The notes under the pieces are model-generated. The model ran no database searches. It worked only from the letters and a program-made list of their open reading frames with translations, and was not told the origin of the DNA. This document shows, piece by piece, positions 31,537 through 39,659 of a DNA stretch of 41,026 bases. The stretch is from JBAXPV01 sp037132075 (GTDB taxonomy: Bacteria > Bacteroidota > Bacteroidia > Bacteroidales > CAIXZF01): contig JBAXPV010000032.1 of assembly GCA_037132075.1 (NCBI GenBank), positions 1 through 41,026 of the forward strand. Reading direction: 5' to 3'. A program made the position numbers and the translations under genes. Numbering within the stretch: the stretch's first letter is position 1; every line of letters begins with the position of its first letter.

Positions 31537-32008
31537 TAGCAGGGAGTTTTCGTTTTACAAATATTTTATAACCTTCTATTTTTGTTACGACAACAGGGGT
31601 ATTCGGGTCGATAAAGTCGCCAAAGGTATGAACCTCATATACCTCATCATTGAAAGTGGCATTTCCTGAAGGCGCGCACCGTCCCATTGTTATCCCCTCA
31701 TCGCCGATGTTAATATTTTTACCTTCCATGTCATTCATCCTATGAGGAAGTTCGTCATTCAAGGCAAATTTCTTCCAGGTTTTTGATCGCATCGTGTACA
31801 GAATCGTTATTACTGTCAAAGTTAATGTAACCCCTACAGCGATCATTCCACCTGTAGCACCATGACTTACATACGCATTATATATAGCATAAACCATCGC
31901 TCCAAATCCAAGTACACCAACAATAGTTGAGCCTGGGATAACGAGGATTTCAATAACCAGCAATACTAATCCCAAGAAAATTAAAATTCCAATAAGAGTC
32001 CAAGACAT
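31526..32008 (-). CDS. NfeD-family membrane protein (short form)
   Basis: The 160-residue protein has two to three N-terminal membrane segments (WTLIGILIFLGLVLLVIEIL, then VLGFGAMVYAIYNAY and GGMIAVGVTLTLTVITILY). A C-terminal OB-fold domain of about 60 residues follows (GITMGRCAPSGNATFNDEVY and VVVTKIEGYKIFVKR). The protease domain of long NfeD/ClpP-class forms is absent. It is thought to work with SPFH proteins at the membrane, which fits the 11-base overlap with floA. Its start is five bases after the clpS stop. Confidence 0.9.
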   Translation of the reverse strand: MSWTLIGILIFLGLVLLVIEILVIPGSTIVGVLGFGAMVYAIYNAYVSHGATGGMIAVGVTLTLTVITILYTMRSKTWKKFALNDELPHRMNDMEGKNINIGDEGITMGRCAPSGNATFNDEVYEVHTFGDFIDPNTPVVVTKIEGYKIFVKRKLPANGI

Positions 32009-32013
32009 AGGTA

Positions 32014-32289
32014 CTATTGTTCAATTGTTACGGTAAGACCGCGGCGTTCCATTTCAACGGCCGGAGGTAAGATTTCGGGTAAAGCACCTGACTTTACCCC
32101 ACATTTTCCCTTATAATGAGCAATCAATGCACATTGCTCTGCCTGAAGCGGCTCGTGAAGACAAACTTCCATCAGAGTCTCAATAACGTAGTCAAATGAA
32201 TTGACATCATCATTGTGCAGTATCAGCTCTTTCCCTTCAGAAATGGCTTCCTGACCCTGGTTGGATACATCGGGCAATTCCTTTATCAT
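32014..32289 (-). CDS. clpS: ATP-dependent Clp protease adaptor ClpS
   Basis: The 91-residue protein has the ClpS core LILHNDDVNSFDYVIETLME, with the Asn-Asp-Asp of the N-degron pocket. IAHYKGKCGVKSG follows, with the pocket histidine. ClpS delivers N-end-rule substrates to ClpA/ClpC with ClpP. The N-terminal extension of about 20 acidic residues is typical. It is the first gene of a three-gene unit with nfeD and floA, an unusual pairing of a proteolysis adaptor with a membrane scaffold. It is divergent from the Nudix gene. Confidence 0.9.
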   Translation of the reverse strand: MIKELPDVSNQGQEAISEGKELILHNDDVNSFDYVIETLMEVCLHEPLQAEQCALIAHYKGKCGVKSGALPEILPPAVEMERRGLTVTIEQ

Positions 32290-32406
32290 TGTTTTTTTTT
32301 TCGGATTAAAAATACATTTTTTTTATTCAGCAAATTACATTTGATCAATTATTAATATTTTTTTTTGATTCTGAGCAGATGCTAAAACTTATCAATTATC
32401 GTTTGT

Positions 32407-32414
32407 TACCTTTG
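32407..32414 (+). promoter_or_regulatory. -7 promoter box for the Nudix gene
   Basis: TACCTTTG matches TAnnTTTG and ends only nine bases before the ATG at 32424. The expected transcript start leaves a leader of only a few bases, and it rules out the upstream ATG at 32379 for this transcript. Confidence 0.6.
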
Positions 32415-32423
32415 CAGAATCGT

Positions 32424-33053
32424 ATGAGTATGAAACAAAAATTGCGTGAAGCGCTCTTAAAAAAACTCCCGGGCCAGTCTGCTCATGGCATAATGACATC
32501 TGCACAACGCAGGTTTCAATTAGAAAACATCCCCTCCCCTTTTGAGCCCAGAAAAAGCGGCGTTCTCATCCTTTTATATGAACAGGACCAGAGTTTACAA
32601 ACACTAATGATTCAAAGGCCTCAATACGATGGCGTCCACAGCGGACAGATTGCCTTTCCCGGCGGAAAAATGGAGGATTCCGATACGGACCTTACTGCGA
32701 CTGCTTTGCGTGAAACTACCGAAGAGATCGGAATTCCGGCTGAACAAATCGAGGTATTGGGAAAACTAACAGAACTGTATATTCCACCCAGTAATTTCCT
32801 GGTACAACCTGTTGTGGGTTGGATCAATCATGTGCCTGACACCTTTCCCGATCCGAATGAAGTGGAAGCGATTTTAAGACTCCCGCTGAATGACTTTATA
32901 AACAAATCCTCCCTTCAGCAAAGAGAAGTTGACATAAGGAACTTTAAAATCTCCGTACCTTGTTATGTAATCCAGGGCTATGTTATTTGGGGGGCTTCTG
33001 CCATGATCATGGCAGAGCTCCTGGAAGTATTCAGCAACTTGAGCGGTAACTAA
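32424..33053 (+). CDS. Nudix hydrolase, CoA-pyrophosphatase-like (NudL type)
   Basis: The 209-residue form has a Nudix box GX5EX7REUXEEXGU, visible as GGKMEDSDTDLTATALRE followed by TTEEIGI. Before it lies VHSGQIAFPGGK, typical of the CoA-diphosphatase branch. It would hydrolyse CoA or a related nucleoside diphosphate derivative in the cytosol. The open frame begins at 32379, but the promoter box at 32407-32414 makes MSMKQKLRE at 32424 the likely start. Its stop overlaps the convergent OsmC gene by four bases. Confidence 0.85.
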   Translation: MSMKQKLREALLKKLPGQSAHGIMTSAQRRFQLENIPSPFEPRKSGVLILLYEQDQSLQTLMIQRPQYDGVHSGQIAFPGGKMEDSDTDLTATALRETTEEIGIPAEQIEVLGKLTELYIPPSNFLVQPVVGWINHVPDTFPDPNEVEAILRLPLNDFINKSSLQQREVDIRNFKISVPCYVIQGYVIWGASAMIMAELLEVFSNLSGN

Positions 33054-33466
33054 TCCTCAATCACGATTTTGTAGGTGACCTTAGAAGCTTTGCTGAACAT
33101 GGCAATCACACCGCAATACTTTTCCTGAGAAAGACTGACAGCCTTTTCCAACTTATCCATCGGGAGATCTTCGCCCTTAAAGACATAATAAATATGAATG
33201 GTATGATAAATCCGTGGATGTTCCTCCGTTAGGTCAGCATGGATACGGACTTCAAAACTATCCACATTCACCTTCATCTTCTTTAAAAGAGCCACGACAT
33301 CCATCCCTGTGCATCCGCCCAATCCTGCCAGGGTCAGCGGCTTAGGTCTCGGGCCCAGATTTTCACCGCCAACACTCTCATCCGCATCCAGGAGAATTTT
33401 ATGATTATTGACGTTGGCCTCAAAGGCCATATTAATTAACCACTTTACACTGACTTCAGTTGACAT
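33050..33466 (-). CDS. OsmC/YhfA-family protein
   Basis: The 138-residue protein has the OsmC fold pattern: KILLDADESVGGENLGPRP, then LAGLGGCTGMDVVALLKKM with the first reactive cysteine, and SLSQEKYCGV with the second. Such proteins act as thiol peroxidases against organic hydroperoxides, or as YhfA-type proteins of uncertain role. The length and GGENLGPRPK favour the YhfA-like subgroup. It lies 47 bases upstream-to-downstream from the BtuG-like gene on the same strand and could be read through from it. Confidence 0.85.
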   Translation of the reverse strand: MSTEVSVKWLINMAFEANVNNHKILLDADESVGGENLGPRPKPLTLAGLGGCTGMDVVALLKKMKVNVDSFEVRIHADLTEEHPRIYHTIHIYYVFKGEDLPMDKLEKAVSLSQEKYCGVIAMFSKASKVTYKIVIED

Positions 33467-33513
33467 ATGCGTTATATTTTAAGCTAATATACTATAGAAA
33501 CAAATAAGTTCTT

Positions 33514-34614
33514 TTAATGAAGGAAAATAAAATCAGTCGGAACAACACCTGCATGTACTGAATCTGCAAGCTTTCCATCATTTGCGTGAAACAGATAGAC
33601 CCAGCCATCCTGCGTATAATCAACCGGATCTGAGGCTACTACATATGACAAGGCAGGAGAGCCCCATGAAACAAAGCCAAGACTATAAAAGGGTATGCCC
33701 AGGTTGATAAATGATGCGGTATCGAGTTTTGGAGCGTTAGTCTTTTGACTAAAAACCCCTTGCTTATATAAATACAGGAGATCTCCTGTCACAGTATTCT
33801 GAACCAGTTTCATAGGATGAAAAGACTTATCAGGAAAAGGGAAGTCCTTAAGAATGCTGTAACTTGTTCCCTTGAGGATACTGACAAGATGCCCCTCGGA
33901 ATCATTGGCTCCGGGCCATCCATCAAAACCTATTCCGGAACACAAAATCCAGATTTCGCCACTTGCCTGATCTTCTACGATTCCTGAAGGCCTGGGATAA
34001 ACCGCCAGTGTTTGTTCTACCTGGTTTGTCAAAGTATTAATAACACTCACAGTACTGTCGTTGGAAAAACCTCCCTGGTTTAGCACAAAAACCTGGTTCC
34101 CCGATTTTAACATCTTTTCAGGTCCCGTACCGACCGGAATATGCCCGATTACCTGCAATGTTTTGAGGTCGATGATGGCAACAGAATTATCCCAGCAACT
34201 CAAATATGCCTTGGTAGCCGAAACGCTGATCATAAATCGTGGCAATACCAGGCTCTCAATACTGCCAATTAGGGAAAAATCACTAGCCTTGACCACAACC
34301 ACTTTATTAGAGTTATTTACGATGACAAAGATCGTATCTCCCACTTTTAGCATACTCTGCACGATGTTCCCCAAGGGCAAACCATTCTTTGATCCAAAGA
34401 TATCTTTTTGACATTGTTGGTCATTCAAGCTGTAATAATCAACAGTTCCACTACCACTCTGAAAAGGGCCTTCATTACAAATGAACATACCCGGGCTTTT
34501 ATACACCTGTGGAATTGTGTCAACTTTGTCTTTGGTACAGGCATTCATCAGTATGAAGAAGCATGAAATACAGGCTACAACCAGGCTGGCTTTTATTTGT
34601 TGTTTGTGATTCAT
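33514..34614 (-). CDS. btuG: BtuG-like surface lipoprotein, cobalamin-binding beta-propeller (inferred)
   Basis: This 366-residue protein has a lipoprotein signal with lipobox ILMNAC, followed by the charged TKDKVDT, which may help surface export. YncE/DUF5074-like propeller blades follow, for example SLIGSIESLVLPRFMISV, AIIDLKTLQVIGHIPVGTG, EKMLKSGNQVFVLNQGG and VSVINTLTNQVEQTLAVYP. In gut Bacteroides, BtuG is a seven-bladed propeller that captures B12 on the surface and passes it to BtuB. Here it is 12 bases downstream of a BtuB-like receptor under a cobalamin riboswitch, so the same role is likely. Confidence 0.8.
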   Translation of the reverse strand: MNHKQQIKASLVVACISCFFILMNACTKDKVDTIPQVYKSPGMFICNEGPFQSGSGTVDYYSLNDQQCQKDIFGSKNGLPLGNIVQSMLKVGDTIFVIVNNSNKVVVVKASDFSLIGSIESLVLPRFMISVSATKAYLSCWDNSVAIIDLKTLQVIGHIPVGTGPEKMLKSGNQVFVLNQGGFSNDSTVSVINTLTNQVEQTLAVYPRPSGIVEDQASGEIWILCSGIGFDGWPGANDSEGHLVSILKGTSYSILKDFPFPDKSFHPMKLVQNTVTGDLLYLYKQGVFSQKTNAPKLDTASFINLGIPFYSLGFVSWGSPALSYVVASDPVDYTQDGWVYLFHANDGKLADSVHAGVVPTDFIFLH

Positions 34615-34626
34615 TGAGGATTACGA

Positions 34627-36594
34627 TTAGTTTTTGGAGTTAAACCTCCAGTTCAGGTGAACGCGGAATTGCCGGCCTGCTGCAGGGTAGTATTGAATTA
34701 ATTGGTACTGCTGATTGAAAATATTGTCAAATTCCACTCCGATCTCAATGCCTTTGAGTGCTTTCCATGACGATTGATAGGCGGCCATAAAATCAAACAA
34801 GAGATATGCGGGCATCTGGGCACTATTGTCTCGGGTAGTATACGTGATCCCTGTATAAGATGATTTCACTGTAAAATTGAAAACTTTGTTATTTAGACCC
34901 AAGCTGGCGACAGCCCTGTTTTTTGGGGTATATATTTGTTGTTTACCGACAGAGGCATCGTTAGGAAGATATTTGTCCTGGTTGACAGAGGATACGAAGC
35001 TATACTCTGCACTGAAGTTTAGTTTACATTTCCGAAAACTATATACAGAAGCAATTTTCAACTCCAGCCCACGAATAAAAACCCTTTGCACATTCTCAGC
35101 TTGCCACAACTGGCCATTAGGAACCCAAACGATCTGGTCGTTAATCAGCGAGACAAAAGAAGTAAGCTTAGGTTCGATTAAAAATACTGAATTTGCGACA
35201 TAGGAATATTGTATACCACATTCCCCATTCCTGCTTGATTCAGGCTTCAGGTCCTGATTGCCTCCAGGCACCCAGAAACGATCATTCAATGAGGGAATGC
35301 GGAAGTTATCACTTCCATTGGCAAATATTTTTACAAATCGACCAATCTTGCCTTCGATTCCAAGGGAAGGACAAAAAGGGATGCTGTAATTCTCCGCCCA
35401 TTCCTGTCGGATATGAAAGGCCGCGTTCCACTTGTCATGCCAGAAAGCTCGTTTGATGCTCACCCGAACTCCCCCATCCAACTGTTTGTTAGTCCCGCCA
35501 AAGCTATTGACATCAGTCTGCGCCTGTTCAAATGACAACTGAACGTATAGGTCCCAGTATTTCCCAAGACGCTTTTCTGCATTTGCTTCTGCCATTAGCA
35601 CATCATTATAGATCTTCGAATTCACCAATATCTGCGCTGAATGCTGGCTGACATTGAGGTAATGCAGGTAGTCATGAACCAGGGCTAAGCCTGCAGAAAC
35701 AGTAAAACCTTCATAATAATCAGCCTTCCAGCGAGAAGAAAAGCGAAAACTTTGATCCGTCCTGTTTTCAATTGAAGAAGAACCTGTCATCGGAGCAGAA
35801 AGCTCCCTGTCATCTTGCTGTAACCAAAGTGAGAAATTCAGAATGTGTTTGTTATTAAAACGATGATCAAGTTGCTGATACAATGCCTTTGATTCAATGG
35901 CTGCATGTGTCAAATATTTGGTAGTGCCTGCATAAGTGTACGGAAAGTCATTCTCTATATGATGGTAAAGCAATGATGTTGTCGAGGACCATTTGCGATT
36001 TGAAAGACTAATTTTCAACTGAGGCCCGACTTCTCCGAAACTTCCGAAACTCAGGCCTGCATCCATGCTAAAACCTTCATTGAAAGCCATTTGCTGTCCT
36101 AAATGGATACTGCCTCCGATATTCCCGCTTCCAAACAAACTGGCTGCACCACCATAAAGGACATCAACCTTATTAAAGAAAAAGGCAGGAAGCAAAGAAT
36201 AATCTACTATGGATGAACTTCTGCCTTCAATATTAAATCCGTTCCAGAATACACCACTCTGGCTCGAAGTGGTCCCCCTGAAACAAAGGGTACTCATACC
36301 GCCCTGTCCATAAATCTTAAAATACAATGAAGTGTTTTTAAACAACAGTTCACCAAGGTTTTCTGACCTGGCCTGACTCAAGACCAGGCTATCTATCGAT
36401 TCCCTCTTATATCCTATTGCGTATTGCCCGCTTCTGGCCGCATGAATCTCAACACCAGTTAAGACAGTCACACTATCAATATTGCTTCGCTGCGCATATG
36501 TATAACTGATGGATAGGAATGACAGAAAAAACAGCATCCTAAGCCATATTTTGGCAGAAAAAAAACAGAATTGAATATGCAGGTCAACAGCCAT
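34627..36594 (-). CDS. btuB: BtuB-like TonB-dependent receptor (cobalamin)
   Basis: The 655-residue protein has a hydrophobic signal region (RMLFFLSFLSISYTYAQ), a plug domain (about 60-170: SENLGELLFKNTSLYFKIYG, STLCFRGTTSSQSGVFWNGF, LYGGAASLFGSGNIGGSIHL) and a beta-barrel ending in FRVHLNWRFNSKN. No N-terminal carboxypeptidase-like extension is present, unlike the TPP-linked receptor. The cobalamin riboswitch in its leader and the adjacent BtuG-like gene identify the substrate. ATG 36594 is used, but the internal ATG at 36537 gives a more normal signal peptide. No BtuF/C/D genes are in the window. Confidence 0.9.
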   Translation of the reverse strand: MAVDLHIQFCFFSAKIWLRMLFFLSFLSISYTYAQRSNIDSVTVLTGVEIHAARSGQYAIGYKRESIDSLVLSQARSENLGELLFKNTSLYFKIYGQGGMSTLCFRGTTSSQSGVFWNGFNIEGRSSSIVDYSLLPAFFFNKVDVLYGGAASLFGSGNIGGSIHLGQQMAFNEGFSMDAGLSFGSFGEVGPQLKISLSNRKWSSTTSLLYHHIENDFPYTYAGTTKYLTHAAIESKALYQQLDHRFNNKHILNFSLWLQQDDRELSAPMTGSSSIENRTDQSFRFSSRWKADYYEGFTVSAGLALVHDYLHYLNVSQHSAQILVNSKIYNDVLMAEANAEKRLGKYWDLYVQLSFEQAQTDVNSFGGTNKQLDGGVRVSIKRAFWHDKWNAAFHIRQEWAENYSIPFCPSLGIEGKIGRFVKIFANGSDNFRIPSLNDRFWVPGGNQDLKPESSRNGECGIQYSYVANSVFLIEPKLTSFVSLINDQIVWVPNGQLWQAENVQRVFIRGLELKIASVYSFRKCKLNFSAEYSFVSSVNQDKYLPNDASVGKQQIYTPKNRAVASLGLNNKVFNFTVKSSYTGITYTTRDNSAQMPAYLLFDFMAAYQSSWKALKGIEIGVEFDNIFNQQYQLIQYYPAAGRQFRVHLNWRFNSKN

Positions 36595-36700
36595 AAGTCA
36601 TAAAAAACAATGCTTTTGGCCTGAAGAAAGAAAAGAAATGAGCTGCTAAAAAAAGGTCATCTCTCATCGCCTTTATCCCGAAAGCTTTGATAGTTTTGAC

Positions 36701-36880
36701 CGAGGCAGGTCTTCTGACTTGCTCCCTTGTTGAGGCCTTCCCATTAAAATATTAACAGTGGCAATGATTCTCAACAAGTGCTAAGAGCTTACAGCAGCGG
36801 GTACTGTCCAGGACTTGTCAAAATTGACTCACCTGATTCCCTTTTCAGCCATTCTTAAACAATTTAAGTCTGGCACCTTG
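36701..36880 (-). promoter_or_regulatory. Cobalamin riboswitch
   Basis: On the minus strand the class blocks occur in order: GGTGCC at the 5' side, AAAAGGGAATCAGGTGAG, GGACAGTACCCGCTGCTGTAA, TTGCCACTG, GGGAAGGC and GTCAGAAGACCTGCC at the 3' side. They match the adenosylcobalamin-type B12 element. It lies about 105 bases before the btuB start and would reduce expression when cobalamin is plentiful. A -7 box lies just upstream. Confidence 0.95.
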
Positions 36881-36887
36881 ATCACCA

Positions 36888-36895
36888 CAAAAATA
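36888..36895 (-). promoter_or_regulatory. -7 promoter box for the cobalamin-riboswitch transcript
   Basis: The minus strand reads TATTTTTG, matching TAnnTTTG, eight bases before the first riboswitch block, so transcription would start almost at the aptamer. Confidence 0.6.
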
Positions 36896-36978
36896 ACATT
36901 TTTAAGGCTTCAATATCACAAGCCATGGAAATTTAAAAATTCTTAAGTATTTTTACGGAACAAAACAATTTGAAAATT

Positions 36979-37215
36979 ATGAAAGCCTTCCAAAAAACTT
37001 TGTTGCTGCTGTTTTTGAGCATTTTTATAAGTTTAGGATTTCCATCATGTTCTTTCGGAAGTCATTCAAGTTTCAAATTTACCCGGGTTCAGACGCACCG
37101 GGCACATTACAATCGCCGTCACAGGAAGTACGTAAAAAACAGGACTGCCTACCACAGCAAACCCGTTCAAAAGGATTATATCATTAACCACAAAAGAAAG
37201 GCAAGGGGATGGTAA
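36979..37215 (+). CDS. Small basic lipoprotein (78 residues)
   Basis: The protein has a hydrophobic signal (MKAFQKTLLLLFLSIFISLG) and a possible lipobox GFPSC at about residue 23. The mature part of about 55 residues is rich in Arg, Lys, His and Tyr (for example THRAHYNRRHRKYVKNR) and has no acidic patch. No family was recognised. The basic, tyrosine-rich composition suggests binding to an anionic polymer. Its end overlaps the serine hydrolase gene by seven bases, so the two lipoproteins are probably co-translated. Confidence 0.6.
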   Translation: MKAFQKTLLLLFLSIFISLGFPSCSFGSHSSFKFTRVQTHRAHYNRRHRKYVKNRTAYHSKPVQKDYIINHKRKARGW

Positions 37216-38306
37216 AGAAATTATGGCTTCCCACAGGCCTGATTATCCTCTGCAGTTTCGTGAGCTCATGTACTTTTGTTCGATTCTTTGTCTGGAACTA
37301 TGCCGACATCAACGATCAGTATAAATTCCCGTCTGTTCCGATACACGCTGTATCTTCAGGCACTTTTCATTTTATGCAAGGCCAGAAAAATCTAGTCATT
37401 CAACAAATTCCTGGCACCAGGGATGTTCCATTTTCGCAGATTCTGAGCGACAATATGACTACGGCTTTCCTCATCATCCGTAACGACAGCATTGTTTATG
37501 AAACCTATGATGAAGGAATAAAACAAAGCGATTATCTCCCTTCCTTCTCTGTTTCAAAATCATTTGTCGCCACCTTAGCAGGCATTGCCATCGGCGAAGG
37601 GAAGATCCCTGACACAAAGCAGGTGGTTACTGATTACCTTCCCTGGATGACTAAACCGGGCTTCGAAAAGATCACGATGGAAGACTTGTTAAATATGAGA
37701 AGTGGCCTGGATTTTGAAGAAAGCTACAGATCACCTTTTTCGCTGATGCCCAAATATTACTATGGGCGAAATATGAAGCGATATTTAAAACAGCTGAAGG
37801 TCGCCGGGCCACCTGACAAAACCTATGTCTATCAAAGTGTGAATTCGCTCATCCTCGGATTAATGATACAGCAAGCCGTAGGAAAGCCGCTCAACCAATA
37901 CCTGGAAGAGAAACTATGGAGCCCGATGGGCATGGAATCAGATGCAAGCTGGAGCACTGACAATAAAAACACAATCAAGTATTTCTGTTGTATCAACGCT
38001 GTCGCGCGGGATTATGCCCGCTTTGGCCGTCTCTATCTCAACAAAGGAGAATGGAATGGGAAACAACTGGTTCCAAAGGCATGGATGGAAAGAACCATGT
38101 CAGTTGTCAATGACTCCAGAGACGGTGAAGGATTTGGCTATACCTATTGCTGGCGGGTCACCCCGAAAGGCGCGATCTTCGCCAAAGGGATACTGGGCCA
38201 ATACATCTATGTTTACCCGAAAAAAAAGGTGATTATTGTAAGGCTAGGAAAAAAGAATGGGATAAGCTGGGGAAAACTATGCGAGAAACTGGTTGATCAG
38301 CTCTAA
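37209..38306 (+). CDS. Beta-lactamase-fold serine hydrolase, lipoprotein
   Basis: This 365-residue protein has a lipobox-like FVSSC (about residue 21). The class C/PBP4* fold shows the nucleophile motif SVSK within LPSFSVSKSFVATLAGIAIG. The second motif region reads YVYQSVNSLILGLMI, so YQS stands where YSN or YSS is usual. The third reads GILGQYIYVYPKKKVIIVRL in place of HTG/KTG. This is the pattern of 6-aminohexanoate-dimer-hydrolase-like esterases and amidases rather than of true beta-lactamases. It is probably anchored facing the periplasm; the substrate is unknown. Confidence 0.85.
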   Translation: MVKKLWLPTGLIILCSFVSSCTFVRFFVWNYADINDQYKFPSVPIHAVSSGTFHFMQGQKNLVIQQIPGTRDVPFSQILSDNMTTAFLIIRNDSIVYETYDEGIKQSDYLPSFSVSKSFVATLAGIAIGEGKIPDTKQVVTDYLPWMTKPGFEKITMEDLLNMRSGLDFEESYRSPFSLMPKYYYGRNMKRYLKQLKVAGPPDKTYVYQSVNSLILGLMIQQAVGKPLNQYLEEKLWSPMGMESDASWSTDNKNTIKYFCCINAVARDYARFGRLYLNKGEWNGKQLVPKAWMERTMSVVNDSRDGEGFGYTYCWRVTPKGAIFAKGILGQYIYVYPKKKVIIVRLGKKNGISWGKLCEKLVDQL

Positions 38307-38308
38307 AA

Positions 38309-38788
38309 TCATACTGCCGTAAATGCATCCTCTTTGTCTGGAAACATCAGCTTCTCTTTAGCTGTTTCCTTATCAAACAGAAAATAACTGGCGACTCCAC
38401 CACTGCATAAAGTACCATCGGGGCCAAATAATGACACCTCGACTTCGACGATCCTGCTCGTTTGCAATTTCAGATGGGCTCTCAGGGTGATATTTCCCTG
38501 GTTTACCGGAACAGGCTTGCGGTACCTGATATCGAGACGGGAAGTGACACAACCTGACTTCAGGCGGACAAATACAAGCCAGCTGCCGATCTCGTCAAGC
38601 ATGCTGGCTTGTATTCCGCCATGTAAAACATTGGTCCATCCCTGGTAATGCTCCTGGGGTTCCCAGTCAGCAATGATGTCTTCCCCATCTTCCTTAAACT
38701 GTAACTTAAGTCCGATTGGATTATCAGGAGAGCAACCGAAACAATCGTAGCCATCCCTTTTCGCGAAAGGATTGCGAATAAATGACAC
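38309..38788 (-). CDS. Hotdog-fold thioesterase (PaaI/4HBT family)
   Basis: The 159-residue protein begins with CFGCSPDNPIGLKLQF, then has the hotdog signature NVLHGGIQASMLDEIGSW and strands ITLRAHLKLQTSRIVEVEVS. This matches PaaI-like acyl-CoA thioesterases of the cytosol. The substrate is unknown. It starts at a GTG whose first base is the last base of the upstream TAG stop (TAGTG), so it is translationally coupled to the YwqK-like gene. It converges on the serine hydrolase gene with two bases between. Confidence 0.85.
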   Translation of the reverse strand: MSFIRNPFAKRDGYDCFGCSPDNPIGLKLQFKEDGEDIIADWEPQEHYQGWTNVLHGGIQASMLDEIGSWLVFVRLKSGCVTSRLDIRYRKPVPVNQGNITLRAHLKLQTSRIVEVEVSLFGPDGTLCSGGVASYFLFDKETAKEKLMFPDKEDAFTAV

Positions 38789-39558
38789 TATTTCTCTACG
38801 CCCGCTTTGAAAGTGGTGGTCTTGATAAGCTTTCCGGTCTCATCATTTTCAACCCATTTCCCATCTTTCAAGTCGTTAACATATTGGCCCTGAAGTTTAA
38901 TATTGCCGTTCTCATAAAATTCTTTGTAATCGCCCAGATGTTTGCCCTTTACATAAAACTCCTCTATCTGCTTCGTGGTGCCATTTCCATAGTAAGCAAT
39001 CTGCGGACCGTCTAAGTCCCCATTTTTGTAAACATACTCTGCAATCAGTTTCCCTTCTGTGGTAAACCAGGTAGCTTTGCCGTCTTTCTTACCCATCTTG
39101 TAGTTAGATTCCTCCTGCAACTTGCCATTCATGTCATAATAGATCTTATAAGTACCATTACGCATGCCATTCTTGTAGTTGACCTCAGCAGAAGGCCTGC
39201 CACCGTAGGTGAATTTCCTTGAAAGACCATCCTGTTTACCATCTTTGTAATACTCTTCCAAAGAGAGTGCGCCACGGTCATCAATTTCTACCACGATACC
39301 TTGTTGAACGCCTTTGACAAAATTCTCAACCCGCTTCACAAAACCGGCACTGTGATATGTAACCCAGGTCCCGTCTTTTTTATCGTTGAAATAAACGCCT
39401 TTAGCGACAACGCCTCCACCCATTTCTTCTCTCCAGGCACCTTGTTTGAGGTTGTTTTTGTCCTTTTTATTGATACTGTCTGTCGTTGCCGTTGTTTGTG
39501 AGAAAACGCTGCTGGCGGCAATAACCATCATAGCAATGAATAAAACGATTTTTTTCAT
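38788..39558 (-). CDS. Exported YwqK-family protein with MORN-2 repeats
   Basis: The 256-residue protein has a signal peptide (MKKIVLFIAMMVIAASSVFS). About eight MORN-2-type repeats follow, of the form Y-NGK-DG-W/Y, for example YFNDKKDGTWVTYHSAG, NYKNGMRNGTYKIYYDMNG, NYKMGKKDGKATWFTTEG and QYVNDLKDGKWVEND. Databases often label such proteins antitoxin YwqK, but no toxin gene adjoins it and it has a signal peptide, so that label should not be trusted here. It shares a TAGTG junction with the thioesterase. Function unknown. Confidence 0.8.
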   Translation of the reverse strand: MKKIVLFIAMMVIAASSVFSQTTATTDSINKKDKNNLKQGAWREEMGGGVVAKGVYFNDKKDGTWVTYHSAGFVKRVENFVKGVQQGIVVEIDDRGALSLEEYYKDGKQDGLSRKFTYGGRPSAEVNYKNGMRNGTYKIYYDMNGKLQEESNYKMGKKDGKATWFTTEGKLIAEYVYKNGDLDGPQIAYYGNGTTKQIEEFYVKGKHLGDYKEFYENGNIKLQGQYVNDLKDGKWVENDETGKLIKTTTFKAGVEK

Positions 39559-39659
39559 CTTTTTTTATGTTTTGAATTTAGCGGACTTATGCAATTTTCA
39601 TGCCTGCAAATACTTACAAGCCTTTATTACATAGGATTTCACATTATTTAACATTCATA

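Noticed and set aside
37209..38306. Beta-lactamase resistance gene.
   Set aside because: Only the SxxK motif fits; the second and third motifs resemble esterases and amidases of the 6-aminohexanoate hydrolase type.
38788..39558. Antitoxin of a toxin-antitoxin system, as YwqK-like proteins are often labelled.
   Set aside because: It has a signal peptide, its partner is a hotdog thioesterase, and no toxin-like gene is present.
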